Assembly: GCA_963774415.1 (NCBI GenBank)
Contig: CAVZEU010000004.1
Location: 382,181-446,180, forward strand
DNA length: 64,000 nucleotides
Reading direction: 5' to 3'
Origin: SZUA-36 sp963774415
GTDB lineage: Bacteria > Pseudomonadota > Gammaproteobacteria > Xanthomonadales > SZUA-36
Shown here: in pieces, positions 16,500 to 25,758 of the stretch
How the letters are laid out: each line of letters starts with the position of its first letter
Numbering within the stretch: the first letter of the stretch is position 1
Translations under genes and position numbers: made by a program
The notes under the pieces: generated by a model
Seen by the model: only the letters and a program-made list of their open reading frames with translations
What the model was told of the DNA's origin: nothing
The model's database searches: none

Positions 16500-17834
16500 A
16501 TGGCGAAAATGAAAGATGGTTCACCCGGCTTCGTGCTGCGGTTGTTAAAGGCCATGGGTGCAAACGTGATGGTGAAGGCGCTCAGTGGCGCCGCCATCCT
16601 ATGGCAGTTTCTGCCTGAAGACGGGACCTGCGCGTCCTTTATCCACCAGACCTTCTGCAGCGAATGCTGGGTCGAGGGCGGCGAAGTGGGCAGCCTGATC
16701 CTGGTTCTCGGGTTCGTCTGCTGGGCGCCGATGCTGCTGGGTACGGTGGTCTACAACAGCTTTCGCTGCGGGCCGCGGGTCAGACGCCAGCAGGGCAAGA
16801 CGGTGTTGCGCCAGGTCCGGGAGCAACTGGGGCTGGCGATTCGCTATGCAGTGCCGTCGCACTGGTACTACATCTTCGAGTTCCATAACGACCAGTACCG
16901 TTCTCATGCGCGTGAATACCTCTACCGCTTCGAAACCAAAACGGGTCTTTACCACATGTTCAGGGATTATTTGTCGTCGCCTGAAACGACGATGGCGCTG
17001 AGTGACAAGACCCTGTTCGCCGTGCGCTGTGAGCAGCACGCGGTGCCGGTCGTTTCCGCCCTCGCCAAGGCCGTTGCCGGTGAGATCGTGCAATTGGACG
17101 GAACGCCCGGGTCGTTGCCGAAACAGAGTTTTTTCCTGAAGGCGAACCGGGGGGCGGGCGGCAGAAGCGCGTCCCGCTGGAGATACGAGCCGCAGGACGG
17201 GAAGTACTACGACAGCGACGGCAATGCCTTCAGCGGGGCGGAGTTGTCAGCGCACGTCAAAAGGCTCTCTTTGTCGGAGGACTATGTCCTGCGCATGCTG
17301 GCCGTTAACCACTCCGGGTTGTCCGACCTCAACCTGGGCGCACTGAACACGGTGCGGGTGCTCACGATCATGAATGAGAGCGGTGAAGCGGAAGTGACGC
17401 ATGCGGTGCTGCGGATGGCGAGCAGCGCCAATGTCGTGGTGGACAATTTCCACGCCGGCGGCATCGCGGCCAAGATCGATCTGCAAAGCGGCAGGTTGGG
17501 GCAGGCCTCCAACATGGGGCTGACGGCTGACTCACAATGGTGGGATGCACACCCGGTCACCGGCGGGCAGATCCTGGACAGGGTGCTGCCGTACTGGAAC
17601 GAGGTGAAGGCGCTCGCCTGCAAGGCGCACGGCGCCTTTGCCGACCAGGTCGCCATCGGCTGGGACATCGCGGTGCTCGACGACGGTCCCCGACTCGTCG
17701 AGGGCAACAAGGGCCCCGACCTCGACATCATCCAGCGGATCTACCGCGAACCGGTCGGCAACGGGCGCTTCGGCGAGCTGATGGCGTACCACATCAGACG
17801 CGTGCTGGAGACAAAGCGCGCGGCGGTGGCATGA
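16500..17834 (+). CDS. sugar-transfer-associated ATP-grasp protein
   Basis: A 444-residue ATP-grasp enzyme with two N-terminal hydrophobic segments (around VKALSGAAILWQFL and SLILVLGFVCWAPMLLGTVVY). The ATP-grasp part contains LPKQSFFLKANRGAGGRS (lysine and glycine-rich loop), LGALNTVRVLTI, and the metal/ATP site IGWDIAVLDDGPRLVEGNKGPDLD, all typical of the sugar-transfer-associated ATP-grasp family found in exopolysaccharide loci. It probably ligates a carboxylate to an amine on a glycan or its carrier at the inner membrane. ATG 16500 follows AGAGG. Only 68 bp separate it from the Kdo hydroxylase gene, so both may modify the same Kdo-containing glycolipid. Confidence 0.82.
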   Translation: MAKMKDGSPGFVLRLLKAMGANVMVKALSGAAILWQFLPEDGTCASFIHQTFCSECWVEGGEVGSLILVLGFVCWAPMLLGTVVYNSFRCGPRVRRQQGKTVLRQVREQLGLAIRYAVPSHWYYIFEFHNDQYRSHAREYLYRFETKTGLYHMFRDYLSSPETTMALSDKTLFAVRCEQHAVPVVSALAKAVAGEIVQLDGTPGSLPKQSFFLKANRGAGGRSASRWRYEPQDGKYYDSDGNAFSGAELSAHVKRLSLSEDYVLRMLAVNHSGLSDLNLGALNTVRVLTIMNESGEAEVTHAVLRMASSANVVVDNFHAGGIAAKIDLQSGRLGQASNMGLTADSQWWDAHPVTGGQILDRVLPYWNEVKALACKAHGAFADQVAIGWDIAVLDDGPRLVEGNKGPDLDIIQRIYREPVGNGRFGELMAYHIRRVLETKRAAVA

Positions 17835-17902
17835 CGCGGACGCTGCCGCATGCCGGGTCCGGGCACGGTTCCGCCCCCGAATTGGCGCAAGAGGACGTTT
17901 GC

Positions 17903-18808
17903 ATGACCGAGGACAGGACCAGCCTGACCGCAGAGCTGCTGGAAATCGATTTGGCGGCCGAGCCGACTTCGCCTGGAGTTCGGGCCAATGTATTGAAGAC
18001 GCTGGAGAACGGCGGAATCATCTACGTGCCGAAATCCGGCTTCGAACTCAGCGAGCGTGAGCGCGAGATGATCCTGGATTCGAGTGTCACGCTGCCGACG
18101 CGCCGGGAACGCGAAAGCCGCAATGGGCGGCCAACCGTCATCTACGATCCGGAACAGGCAAAAATCCTGAGTCACCGTATCCGGCAACCGGAAAGACGCG
18201 AGTTCGAGCTGATGATGGCACGCTACAGCGACTGGGCTGAAAAACTGCTGGCCAGGTTGTTGCCCTCCTATGCGCCATCGCTAGTTATCGATCGCCTGAC
18301 ATTTCGTCCCTGCGAGCGGGCCAAGCCGCAGGGCATGCATGTCGACGCAAGTTACGGCCGGCCGACCGAAGGTCGCGGGATGCTGCGCGTATTCTGCAAT
18401 ATCGACCCGACGGGCCGGCCGCGTGTTTGGCAGGTCGGCGAACACTTCGAAGCCTTTGCCAATCGGTACCTGGGTTCCGCCAAAATCAGAAAGACCAACC
18501 CCGTGGAAAAACTCATGGCGGGTCTGGGTATCGTCAATGGTCGGCGTACGGCGTATGACCACCTGATGGCGGATATTCGCGGACAGGGCAAAAGGGACAC
18601 GGCCTTTCAGGCTGGCAGCCCGCAGCGGGTCGTCGAGTTCCCGGTGGGTTCGGCCTGGATTGCGATTACGGACCTGGTGCTGCACGGCGCGCGCTCCGGT
18701 CAATACAGTCTGGATCAAACATTCTTCGTTCCCGCCAGTTGCATGACGGAGCCCGAGAAATCCTCGTTGCGTATTCTCGAACGTCTCAGCGGGGAGAGCC
18801 TGGCCTGA
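17903..18808 (+). CDS. Kdo hydroxylase family Fe(II)/2OG dioxygenase
   Basis: A 301-residue protein whose length and sequence fit the Kdo hydroxylase (KdoO) family, which converts the Kdo of lipopolysaccharide inner core to 3-hydroxy-Kdo (Ko). The iron site is visible as H146/D148 in PQGMHVDASYGRP and a distal H261 in DLVLHGARSGQYSLDQTF, with R264 positioned for 2-oxoglutarate. The RLTFRPCERAKPQGMHVDA and RGMLRVFCNIDPTGRPRVW segments are typical. ATG 17903 is preferred (AAGAGGA seven bases upstream); an in-frame ATG at 17831 overlaps the previous stop. Together with the CMP-Kdo-synthetase-like and lpx genes, it suggests an LPS core carrying modified Kdo. Confidence 0.85.
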   Translation: MTEDRTSLTAELLEIDLAAEPTSPGVRANVLKTLENGGIIYVPKSGFELSEREREMILDSSVTLPTRRERESRNGRPTVIYDPEQAKILSHRIRQPERREFELMMARYSDWAEKLLARLLPSYAPSLVIDRLTFRPCERAKPQGMHVDASYGRPTEGRGMLRVFCNIDPTGRPRVWQVGEHFEAFANRYLGSAKIRKTNPVEKLMAGLGIVNGRRTAYDHLMADIRGQGKRDTAFQAGSPQRVVEFPVGSAWIAITDLVLHGARSGQYSLDQTFFVPASCMTEPEKSSLRILERLSGESLA

Positions 18809-18914
18809 GGTTGGCCCAGGGGGCGGCCGCCCGCGATGTTGCTGTCAGCGCGCCTGTTGACAGGCCCCCTATGCAGGGTAAGCTGGTAACGAACCCGGAT
18901 CGAGGCCTGCCCAT

Positions 18915-20429
18915 ATGAGCGTACGCGTCCTGCTGTTGCCGCTGTTGCTGTTGTTTTCATGCCTGGCCAATGCCGGCGCGGACCAGACCACCGCCGAGGT
19001 CGTTCAGTGGCGACAGGCCCACGAGCAACGGATCGTGGACAGTTTCGCCGAACTCCTCGCCATCCCCAACGTCGCCACCGACCGCGCCAATATCCGCAGG
19101 AACGCCGATTACATCGCGGCGTTGTTCCGGGGCGTCGGCATGGAGAGCGAACTGCTGCAAGTCGAGGACGGCAACCCGGTGGTTTTTGCCGAGAAGAAAA
19201 TACCCGACGCCCGCCGCACCCTGATGATCTACGTGCACTACGACGGCCAGCCGGTCAACCCGGACAACTGGGCCAGCCGACCGTGGCAGCCGGTGCTGCG
19301 CACCGACATGGTCGAAAACGGCGGCGAAGAGGTGCCGATGAAGGCCCCGTTCGACCCGAACTGGCGCATCTTCGCGCGCTCGGCCGGGGACGACAAAGCG
19401 CCGCTGGCGGCGCTGCATGCGGCGCTCGAAGGTATGCAGGCGGCCGGGATCGAGCCGACGGTGAACCTCAAGCTCTTCATCGAGGGTGAGGAAGAGGCCG
19501 GTTCGCCGAGCTTGCCGCGCGTGCTCGAGGCCTACCGGGACAAGCTGGCTGCCGACCTGTGGTTGTTCTGCGACGGCCCGGTGCACCAGAGCCGCCGCTG
19601 GCAACTGGTTTACGGTGTACGCGGCGCCGACGGATTCAGCCTGACCGTGTACGGCCCCAACCGGCCGTTGCACAGCGGCCACTACGGCAACTGGGCGCCC
19701 AACCCGATCATGCTGCTGACCGAGTTGATCACCAGCATGCGCGCCCCCGACGGCGAGATCCTGGTGGCTGGCTTCAACGACCAGGTGCGCCCGCTGACAC
19801 AAGCCGAAGAGGCTGCGATCGCGGCCTCGCCGCCGATGGACGTGTACCTGGCCAACGAGTTCGGTATCGGCGCGCCGGAAACCTCCGACCGCGTCGAACG
19901 CGCAATCACGCGTTCGGCGATCAACCTGCGCGGAATCCGCGGCGGCGACGTCGGCGCCAGGGCACGCAACGTCATATCGCCGTCGGCGACGGCGTCGATC
20001 GGCCTGCGGCTGGTACCGGAGCAGACCCCGGCCCATTTGCACGCGGCCATCGAGCGCCACATCGAGGCGCAGGGATTCCATGTCATCCACGCCGCCCCGA
20101 CCGCCGGGGAACGGCGCCGGTATCGGCGCCTGGCCCGCGTCGACTGGCCGGAAGCCGGTTACCCCGCCTACCGCGCGCCGATGGACAACCCGCTGGCGCA
20201 GAAGATTTCGGCCATTCTCAACAGGCTGTCGGACAACACGCTGATCCAGACCCCGACCATGGGCGGCAGCCTGCCGCTCTATATCGTCCATGGGATCACG
20301 CACAGCCCGATCCTGATCCTGCCCGTCGCCAACCACGACGACAACCAGCACGGCGCCAACGAGAACCTGCGCCTGAAAAACCTGTGGGATGCCATCGATA
20401 TCTACGCGGCCGTCCTGAGCGGGCTGTAG
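18915..20429 (+). CDS. exported M20-family metallopeptidase
   Basis: A 504-residue M20 (ArgE/DapE/CPG2-like) peptidase with an export signal (SVRVLLLPLLLLFSCLANAG); the LFSC could be a non-standard lipobox. Metal-site motifs are present in order: YVHYDGQPV, SAGDDKAPLAAL, EGEEEAGSP with the catalytic/metal glutamates, and a C-terminal NHDDNQHGANENLRL histidine. A dimerisation domain lies between. These enzymes cleave dipeptides or related amides with two zinc ions. It is a single gene with a GA-rich ribosome site. With the two DUF885 proteins nearby, it points to extracellular or periplasmic peptide use. Confidence 0.9.
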   Translation: MSVRVLLLPLLLLFSCLANAGADQTTAEVVQWRQAHEQRIVDSFAELLAIPNVATDRANIRRNADYIAALFRGVGMESELLQVEDGNPVVFAEKKIPDARRTLMIYVHYDGQPVNPDNWASRPWQPVLRTDMVENGGEEVPMKAPFDPNWRIFARSAGDDKAPLAALHAALEGMQAAGIEPTVNLKLFIEGEEEAGSPSLPRVLEAYRDKLAADLWLFCDGPVHQSRRWQLVYGVRGADGFSLTVYGPNRPLHSGHYGNWAPNPIMLLTELITSMRAPDGEILVAGFNDQVRPLTQAEEAAIAASPPMDVYLANEFGIGAPETSDRVERAITRSAINLRGIRGGDVGARARNVISPSATASIGLRLVPEQTPAHLHAAIERHIEAQGFHVIHAAPTAGERRRYRRLARVDWPEAGYPAYRAPMDNPLAQKISAILNRLSDNTLIQTPTMGGSLPLYIVHGITHSPILILPVANHDDNQHGANENLRLKNLWDAIDIYAAVLSGL

Positions 20430-20625
20430 AAAGTCTCAGGTAACGGGGCGCCAGGTGCAATTACTCGGCCGAGTGATTGAGCCTGACCCTGATTCCGGAC
20501 CCCCACTCGAACTTTTGCCCGGCCTTTCCTGCAAGCGCTGGAGATTGACCTATACTTGATGTCGATTGTCTTTTGGGGAAGTAAAAGCCGGCTTAATAAA
20601 GCTAAACACACAAGGATAAGACGCG

Positions 20626-21009
20626 ATGAAAAATATTGATCGGCTGTTTGTTTTGACGGGCGTGATATTCCTGCTGATCGGCCTGGCGCTCGGTTTGAAG
20701 ATGTCGATGACGCAGAATTTCGCCATGCGCGACCTGCACGCCCACCTGAACCTGCTGGGATTTGTTCTGATGACGCTGTTCGGGCTGTGTTACCGCGCCT
20801 GGCCAAGAATGCAGGAGGGCGGCCTGGCGACCGTGCATTACCTGCTGCACACGGTCACGGTCGCCGCGGCGCTGGGCATGTTCTACCTGGTTCTGAGCAA
20901 TGTGGACCTGGGCCCGAAGCTGGGCCCGATCATGGATTTCATCCTGATGGGCACCTACCTGGGTGTTTTGATATTCGCCTACCTGGTGCTAACGCGCGCA
21001 CGGGATTAG
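20626..21009 (+). CDS. four-helix membrane protein, heme-copper-oxidase subunit I-like
   Basis: A 127-residue protein with four predicted membrane helices (LFVLTGVIFLLIGLALGL, LNLLGFVLMTLFGLCYRAW, YLLHTVTVAAALGMFYLVL, FILMGTYLGVLIFAYLVL). The HAHLNLLGF motif in helix 2 and HYLLH in helix 3 resemble the heme-binding His pattern of oxidase/NO-reductase subunit I, but the protein is far too short for a full oxidase. Small proteins of this type are often annotated as cytochrome-c-oxidase-like. AAGGA precedes the ATG. It is convergent with the ABC transporter gene and ends only five bases from it. Heme binding is an inference. Confidence 0.7.
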   Translation: MKNIDRLFVLTGVIFLLIGLALGLKMSMTQNFAMRDLHAHLNLLGFVLMTLFGLCYRAWPRMQEGGLATVHYLLHTVTVAAALGMFYLVLSNVDLGPKLGPIMDFILMGTYLGVLIFAYLVLTRARD

Positions 21010-21014
21010 CCGCA

Positions 21015-22859
21015 CTACCGATAACCGGCCGCCTGCAGCGAGAACAGCCGGGCGTAATGGCCGTCGAGCGCCATCAGTTGCTCGTGGCTGCCGCGCTCGA
21101 TGATGCTGCCGTTCTCGATGACGACGATCTGGCTGGCCATGCGCACCGTCGAGAAGCGGTGCGAGATCAGGATGGCGATACGGTTTTTCGTCAGTTGGCG
21201 GAAATGCTCGAAGATCGTCGCCTCGGCGGCCGCGTCCATCGACGCGGTCGGCTCGTCCAGCACCAGGATGTCGGCGCCGCTGCGCATGAACGCGCGTGAC
21301 AGGGCGATTTTCTGCCACTGTCCGCCGGACAGTTCCATGCCGTTTTTGAACCACTTGCCGAGTTGGGTGGCGTAGCCTGACGGTAATCCCTCTATGAGTG
21401 CGTCCGCCATGCCCTTGGCAGCCGCGTCGCGCCAGCGCGGCTCGTCCTCGAAGTAACGCACGTCGCCGACGCCGATGTTCTCGCCGACCAGGAACTGGTA
21501 ACGCGAAAAATCCTGGAAGATCACCCCGATGCGCTGGCGCAGCGTGCCCTCGTCCCACTCCCTGAGGTCGAGACCGTCGAGCAGAATGCGGCCCGAATCG
21601 GGGTCGTAGAGCCGCGTCAGCAACTTGATCAGCGTGGTTTTGCCGGAACCGTTCTCACCCACCAGCGCCAGCGATTCGCCGGGCTTGATGTGCAGGTTGA
21701 TGTCCCTGAGTGCGGGTTCGCTGGCGCCGGGGTAGGTGAAGCTGACGGCCTCGAAGCGCACGCCGTCGGCCGGCCGCGGGCCGCGCGCCTGGCCCGGCCC
21801 GGCGTGCTTCACCGGGGTTTCGAGGTATTCGTACAGCGTGGACAGGTACAGGTTGTCCTCGTACATGCCGCCGATGGCCGAGAGGATGGCCGAGACCGCC
21901 GACTGGCCCTGGCGGAACAGCATCAGGTACATCGTCATCTGGCCCAGCGTGATGCGCGCGGCAACCGCGGCGACGGCGATCCAGGCATAGGCGCCGTAGA
22001 GCGCGCCGGTGCCGACCAGGCCAAGGGCGAAACCCCAGCCTTCGCGGCGGATCGCCAGCGAGCGGTCGGCCCGGTACAGGCGCCGGTAGATATCGCGGTA
22101 GCGCTCGAGCAGCAGCGGGCCGAGCCCGAACAGCTTGACTTCCTTGACGTTGTCCTCGCGCGCGATCACGGTCTCGAGGTAGAGCTGCATGCGCGTTTCC
22201 GGCGAACGCCAGCGAAACAGGCTGAAAGCCTCACCTGAAAAGCGGGTCTCGGCGATAAACACCGGCAGACCGGCCAGCACCAGGATCAGCACGGTCCAGG
22301 GCGAGAATTGCACCAGCAGCACGCCGTAACTGACCAGCGAGATCATGTTCTGGCCGAGGCCGAAGGTGCGGTTGATCAGCGACAACGGCCGGCTCGACGC
22401 CTCCCGCCGCGCCCGGGTGAGCTTGTCGTAGAATTCAGAATCCTCGAACTGGGCCAGTTCCAGGCCCAGGGCTTTTTCCAGGATCATTTCGTTGACGCGC
22501 TGGCCCAGTTGCGCGCGCAACAGCGACTGGCACAGCGCAATCCCGCGTTGCGCACCGGCCAGGGCGACGACGATCAGACCCTCGGCGGCGATCAGCAGGA
22601 AAACACGGCTCATGTCGGTGACGCCGTTGTCCTGCGCCACCTTGATGGCCGCCAGCACCGCGTCGATGATCAGGGCGCCGATATAGGCCATCGCCGCCGG
22701 CAGCACGCCGGCCAGTAGCGTCAGCGCGGCGAAGGCCACGGTCAGGCGGGGATTGGTGCTCCAAACCAGGTGCAGTGCGCGGCGGCCGTAGCGGAACACG
22801 CCGAAAAAACCACGCAGCGTGGCGTCGGGCGGCGGTCCGGGCGGGTTGAAATGTGCCAT
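21015..22859 (-). CDS. ABC transporter, fused permease and ATP-binding half-transporter
   Basis: A 614-residue type IV ABC exporter half. Residues 1 to about 340 hold six membrane helices; the C-terminal nucleotide-binding domain shows Walker A (GENGSGKTTLIK), a Q-loop (VIFQDFSRYQFL), the signature LSGGQWQK, Walker B (ILVLDEPTASMD) and the H-loop (LISHRFSTVR). It would work as a homodimer. The substrate cannot be read from sequence; the family includes peptide, lipid and bacteriocin exporters, and no precursor peptide or C39 peptidase domain is present. No ribosome site is obvious before ATG 22859. The upstream TolB/TPR gene lies 60 bp away with a perfect hairpin between them. Confidence 0.88.
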   Translation of the reverse strand: MAHFNPPGPPPDATLRGFFGVFRYGRRALHLVWSTNPRLTVAFAALTLLAGVLPAAMAYIGALIIDAVLAAIKVAQDNGVTDMSRVFLLIAAEGLIVVALAGAQRGIALCQSLLRAQLGQRVNEMILEKALGLELAQFEDSEFYDKLTRARREASSRPLSLINRTFGLGQNMISLVSYGVLLVQFSPWTVLILVLAGLPVFIAETRFSGEAFSLFRWRSPETRMQLYLETVIAREDNVKEVKLFGLGPLLLERYRDIYRRLYRADRSLAIRREGWGFALGLVGTGALYGAYAWIAVAAVAARITLGQMTMYLMLFRQGQSAVSAILSAIGGMYEDNLYLSTLYEYLETPVKHAGPGQARGPRPADGVRFEAVSFTYPGASEPALRDINLHIKPGESLALVGENGSGKTTLIKLLTRLYDPDSGRILLDGLDLREWDEGTLRQRIGVIFQDFSRYQFLVGENIGVGDVRYFEDEPRWRDAAAKGMADALIEGLPSGYATQLGKWFKNGMELSGGQWQKIALSRAFMRSGADILVLDEPTASMDAAAEATIFEHFRQLTKNRIAILISHRFSTVRMASQIVVIENGSIIERGSHEQLMALDGHYARLFSLQAAGYR

Positions 22860-22885
22860 GCGCGAATTTTATGGTTTTATGGAGC

Positions 22886-22915
22886 CAGGTTGAATTTTTT
22901 CAGAAATTCAACCTG
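22886..22915. repeat. perfect 12-bp inverted repeat between TolB/TPR gene and ABC exporter gene
   Basis: CAGGTTGAATTT is followed after six bases (TTTCAG) by its exact reverse complement AAATTCAACCTG. It begins four bases after the TPR stop codon and lies 27 bases before the ABC exporter start, on the sense strand of both. There is no clear T-run after it, so it may be an attenuator, an mRNA-stabilising hairpin or a protein-binding site rather than a standard terminator. Confidence 0.75.
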
Positions 22916-22919
22916 ACCG

Positions 22920-24710
22920 TTAATCTGACGGGTGCCGCCACTTCTCCAGCAAGGCCTCGAATCGGGGCTCGCCGCGCAGCGGGTCAAGATAGGCGTCCGC
23001 GTTGGTCCGGACGAAGCCGGAGTCGCCGATATCCCAGGCGTGCTGCAGGGCGTCGAGGGCCCTTTCCGTTTGGCCCCACTGGGCCAAGATCTGTGCGTAT
23101 TGATAGGCGGCGACCTCACCCTTGACGTGGGACAGGTCATCAAAGGCCCGTTGCGCCTTGTCCTGCTGGCCCAGCTTGTTATAGGCGATGGCCAGGCCGG
23201 TATAGTGGAGAAAATCAAGCGGCTCCCTGGCGAAGAGGTCCCTGGCCCTGGCGTAGGCCTGCCGGTGCTGCAGCAGGCAGGTACCCAGCATATAATTCAC
23301 GCGGGGCGCCCCGGGCACCAGGCTGAGTGCGCGTTTGGCGATGTCCTCCGCGTCCTCGCAGCGGCCCAGTCCCACGTTCGCGGACATCACTCCAGTCAGG
23401 GCCGCCAGGTTCAGCGGGTCGCGCACCAGCGCCTGCTGGGCGTAATCGAGTTGTTCGCTTTTTCTGCCCAACAGACCCAGCAGCCCGGCCATCGAGTGCA
23501 AGGCGCTCATATTGCCCGGGCTCAGGCTCAAGGCCCTCTTGTAAGCGGCCTCGGACTCGGACCAGTGCATCCCCATTTGGGCCACGCGTCCCAAGGCCAC
23601 CTGGCCTTCCGGCAGTTGCGGGTCCGTGGCGGTCACTTGATCGGCCAGTTCACGCAATCGGGGAATGCTTTTCTTGTAATCGACAGCGCCATTGCGCCGC
23701 CTGAAATCCAGGACCTCGAACTGTCCGAACAGGGCGAGCGCGAACTTCGGGTCGAGATCCAGCGCCTGCTGGAACAGCGCGTCGGCCCGGTCCTGTACCT
23801 GCTCGTCGTCTGCGTTGCGGACAAACAGGTAGCGTCCCTGCAGGTAGGCTTCGTAAGCCTTGGTGTTTTTGGTGCCGACATGGACCAGCGGCTCCGGTTT
23901 CTTCTGCAACAGGGTCCTGGTGAGTTCCGCGGCGACGGTGGCGGCGATCTCTTCCTGGATCGCGAAAATATCGTCCAGGTCGCGATCGAAGGTATCGGAC
24001 CAGAGGTGGTATCCGTCCTCGGACTTGACCAGTTGCGCGGTGATGCGCACGCGGTTGCCGGCCTTGCGGACGCTGCCCTCGAGGACATTGGCCACGCCCA
24101 GTTCGTGCCCGATCTCCCTGAGGTCGACATTTTTCCCCTTGAAGGCGAACGAGGAGGTGCGCCCGGTCACCTTCAGTCCCTTGACGCGCGCCAGCGCGTT
24201 CAGCAGTTCCTCGGTCAGGCCATCGGAAAAATACTCGTTCTCCCTGTCGTCGGACATGTTGACGAAGGGCAGCACGGCGATCGATTTTTCGGGCTCGAGC
24301 GCTGGTGAAATACGCTGCTTCTCCGCCGTGACGGGCCGGCCGGCGGGTGCCGCGTCGCGCGCTGTGCGCAGGATGAACTTGTCAAACGCGAAATAGGCCA
24401 GCGCAATGACCAGTACAGCGGTGATCAGGTGGTTGAGTTTGCGGCCGGTTTGCGGGGTGATCGATTCTGCCGGGTCGACTTCGGTTTCACGTTTCAGGCC
24501 CTCGGGTGTCAATTCGAAGGCCCAGGCGAAGAACAAGGCGAACGGCAGGCCGGTTGCCAGCAGCACCAGTACGGTCTTCATCACCCATGCGGGTGTGCCG
24601 AAACTTTCGAATACGACTTGCAACACCTGCGTCACCAGCCATGCGGTCACGACGTAGGCGGTGCCCACCTTGAAGACGTTACGGCGCTTTAATTCGCTGA
24701 ATAAGGACAA
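22920..24710 (-). CDS. membrane-anchored TolB-like/TPR repeat protein
   Basis: About 596 residues. The N-terminus (LFSELKRRNVFKVGTAYVVTAWLVTQVLQVVFE) and two or three further hydrophobic segments anchor it in the inner membrane. Then comes a domain starting EKSIAVLPFVNMSDDRENEYFSDGLTEELLNALA, as in proteins annotated as TolB N-terminal-like and found with adenylate-cyclase or CadC-like regulators. It is followed by tetratricopeptide repeats to the C-terminus. No cyclase or DNA-binding domain is present. TTG 24710 (GGGAAAACGACCA before it) matches the usual family start; ATG 24752 adds 14 residues without a ribosome site. The role is likely sensory or scaffold, with unknown partner. Confidence 0.75.
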   Translation of the reverse strand: MSLFSELKRRNVFKVGTAYVVTAWLVTQVLQVVFESFGTPAWVMKTVLVLLATGLPFALFFAWAFELTPEGLKRETEVDPAESITPQTGRKLNHLITAVLVIALAYFAFDKFILRTARDAAPAGRPVTAEKQRISPALEPEKSIAVLPFVNMSDDRENEYFSDGLTEELLNALARVKGLKVTGRTSSFAFKGKNVDLREIGHELGVANVLEGSVRKAGNRVRITAQLVKSEDGYHLWSDTFDRDLDDIFAIQEEIAATVAAELTRTLLQKKPEPLVHVGTKNTKAYEAYLQGRYLFVRNADDEQVQDRADALFQQALDLDPKFALALFGQFEVLDFRRRNGAVDYKKSIPRLRELADQVTATDPQLPEGQVALGRVAQMGMHWSESEAAYKRALSLSPGNMSALHSMAGLLGLLGRKSEQLDYAQQALVRDPLNLAALTGVMSANVGLGRCEDAEDIAKRALSLVPGAPRVNYMLGTCLLQHRQAYARARDLFAREPLDFLHYTGLAIAYNKLGQQDKAQRAFDDLSHVKGEVAAYQYAQILAQWGQTERALDALQHAWDIGDSGFVRTNADAYLDPLRGEPRFEALLEKWRHPSD

Positions 24711-24752
24711 TGGTCGTTTTCCGGGCAGCGGCTCTGGCGACCAAGCGTACAT

Positions 24753-25080
24753 GAAATATGCATGCAGAAGAAACTATTGCTCAAATGGGGTGATCAAACG
24801 GTTCGATCAAATGGGGTTGGCGCAAAGGCGAAAGTTTTCCTTCTGCTATCGATCATTCCCTGTTTTGTTCTATTCCTTTTAACCGGGCGCCATCACCTCC
24901 CATCACGCCTGGAAAGAACAAGCGTCGGTCATTGCCGGTAGACTCACCGATGACGGTTTGCGCAATATCGAAGTCAGACAGCCCCGCGCGTGCACCCGGG
25001 AGGGTGGAAAGCGCGACGACTGCCAGGCCCTCATCGGGCCGGTAACAGGCCCAGGCGTCGTCGACGATTTGCGGACTCGA
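24753..25080. other. gene-free stretch upstream of the TolB/TPR gene
   Basis: No convincing gene is seen. Near 24778-24820 a short imprecise direct repeat (TCAAATGGGGT, twice) flanks GATCAAACGGTTC, which could be a regulatory site for the divergent TolB/TPR promoter. The rest holds no recognisable structure up to the terminator at 25083-25116. Confidence 0.35.
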
Positions 25081-25082
25081 CG

Positions 25083-25116
25083 CGAAGAAAACAGCCCCGG
25101 GCCATGGCCCGGGGCT
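25083..25116 (-). terminator. rho-independent terminator for the 25213-25758 gene
   Basis: A 24-bp perfect palindrome (AGCCCCGGGCCA and its complement) at 25093-25116 is followed on the minus strand by TGTTTTCTTC. It lies about 100 bp past the stop of the minus-strand gene at 25213. Strong stem plus T-tract is the standard intrinsic terminator pattern. Confidence 0.85.
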
Positions 25117-25212
25117 GAGGGCCGGAAAACCGTGATCGGATTCCGGTCGGTGTCAGAACGCTTAGCGGGTGACTGGTTCTGACAGTTACGCAATGGCAAG
25201 AGCCGCTTGCGA

Positions 25213-25758
25213 CTATTTCTTGTCCGCGACCGGGACCATGATGTGCGCGTAATCGGTACCGCCCCACATCACGTACGGGCCGCCGGTCGACGGATCGTCG
25301 GTCATACCCTCGAGCAGTTCCTTGGGCACGATGATCATCAGGTGCGGTCCGGTCTCCACGTAGTCGTCGGCGCTCTGCGGGTCGGGGTGGAAGGGGTCGG
25401 AATTGCTGGCGCCGCTGCCCCCGGTATCGCCCTGCAGCATGTAGGAAATCCCGACTTTTGTCGCCTTGAAAGGCGCTTTCTTACCCATGGCCTGCATCAT
25501 CTCGCCCCAGACCGCATCGATACATACCGGTGCGGTATCGCCCGGCATCGTGTTCGGCATGCAGGTCCAGCCGTTGTCGCCTTCGACCACCGCCTTGCCG
25601 TCGACCACGATGGTCGCGTGATCGCTGACCGAGGCCGGCGCGGCGGAGCGTGCATGGGCAATGAGTTGATCCATGTCGGCGTCGGCAACGGCCGCGGCCA
25701 TCCCGGCGCCCATCAATGCCAGTGCCAAAACGGATTTTGTAATTCTGAGTTCAAGCAT
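25213..25758 (-). CDS. exported protein of unknown function
   Basis: A 181-residue protein with a signal peptide (LRITKSVLALALMGAGMAAAVADA). The mature part has two widely spaced Cys (GWTCMPN and APVCIDAV) that could form a disulfide, and a C-terminal PHLMIIVPKELLEGMTDDPSTGGPYVMWGGTDYAHIMVPV. I do not recognise a named family. ATG 25758 is chosen because GGAGAG stands seven bases before it. It is a single gene with its own intrinsic terminator at 25083-25116, so it is probably expressed as a monocistronic periplasmic protein. Confidence 0.7.
   Translation of the reverse strand: MLELRITKSVLALALMGAGMAAAVADADMDQLIAHARSAAPASVSDHATIVVDGKAVVEGDNGWTCMPNTMPGDTAPVCIDAVWGEMMQAMGKKAPFKATKVGISYMLQGDTGGSGASNSDPFHPDPQSADDYVETGPHLMIIVPKELLEGMTDDPSTGGPYVMWGGTDYAHIMVPVADKK

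Noticed and set aside
20551..20556. TATACT as the -10 of the heme-copper-oxidase-like gene
   Set aside because: No acceptable -35 at 16-18 bases upstream, so not listed as a promoter.
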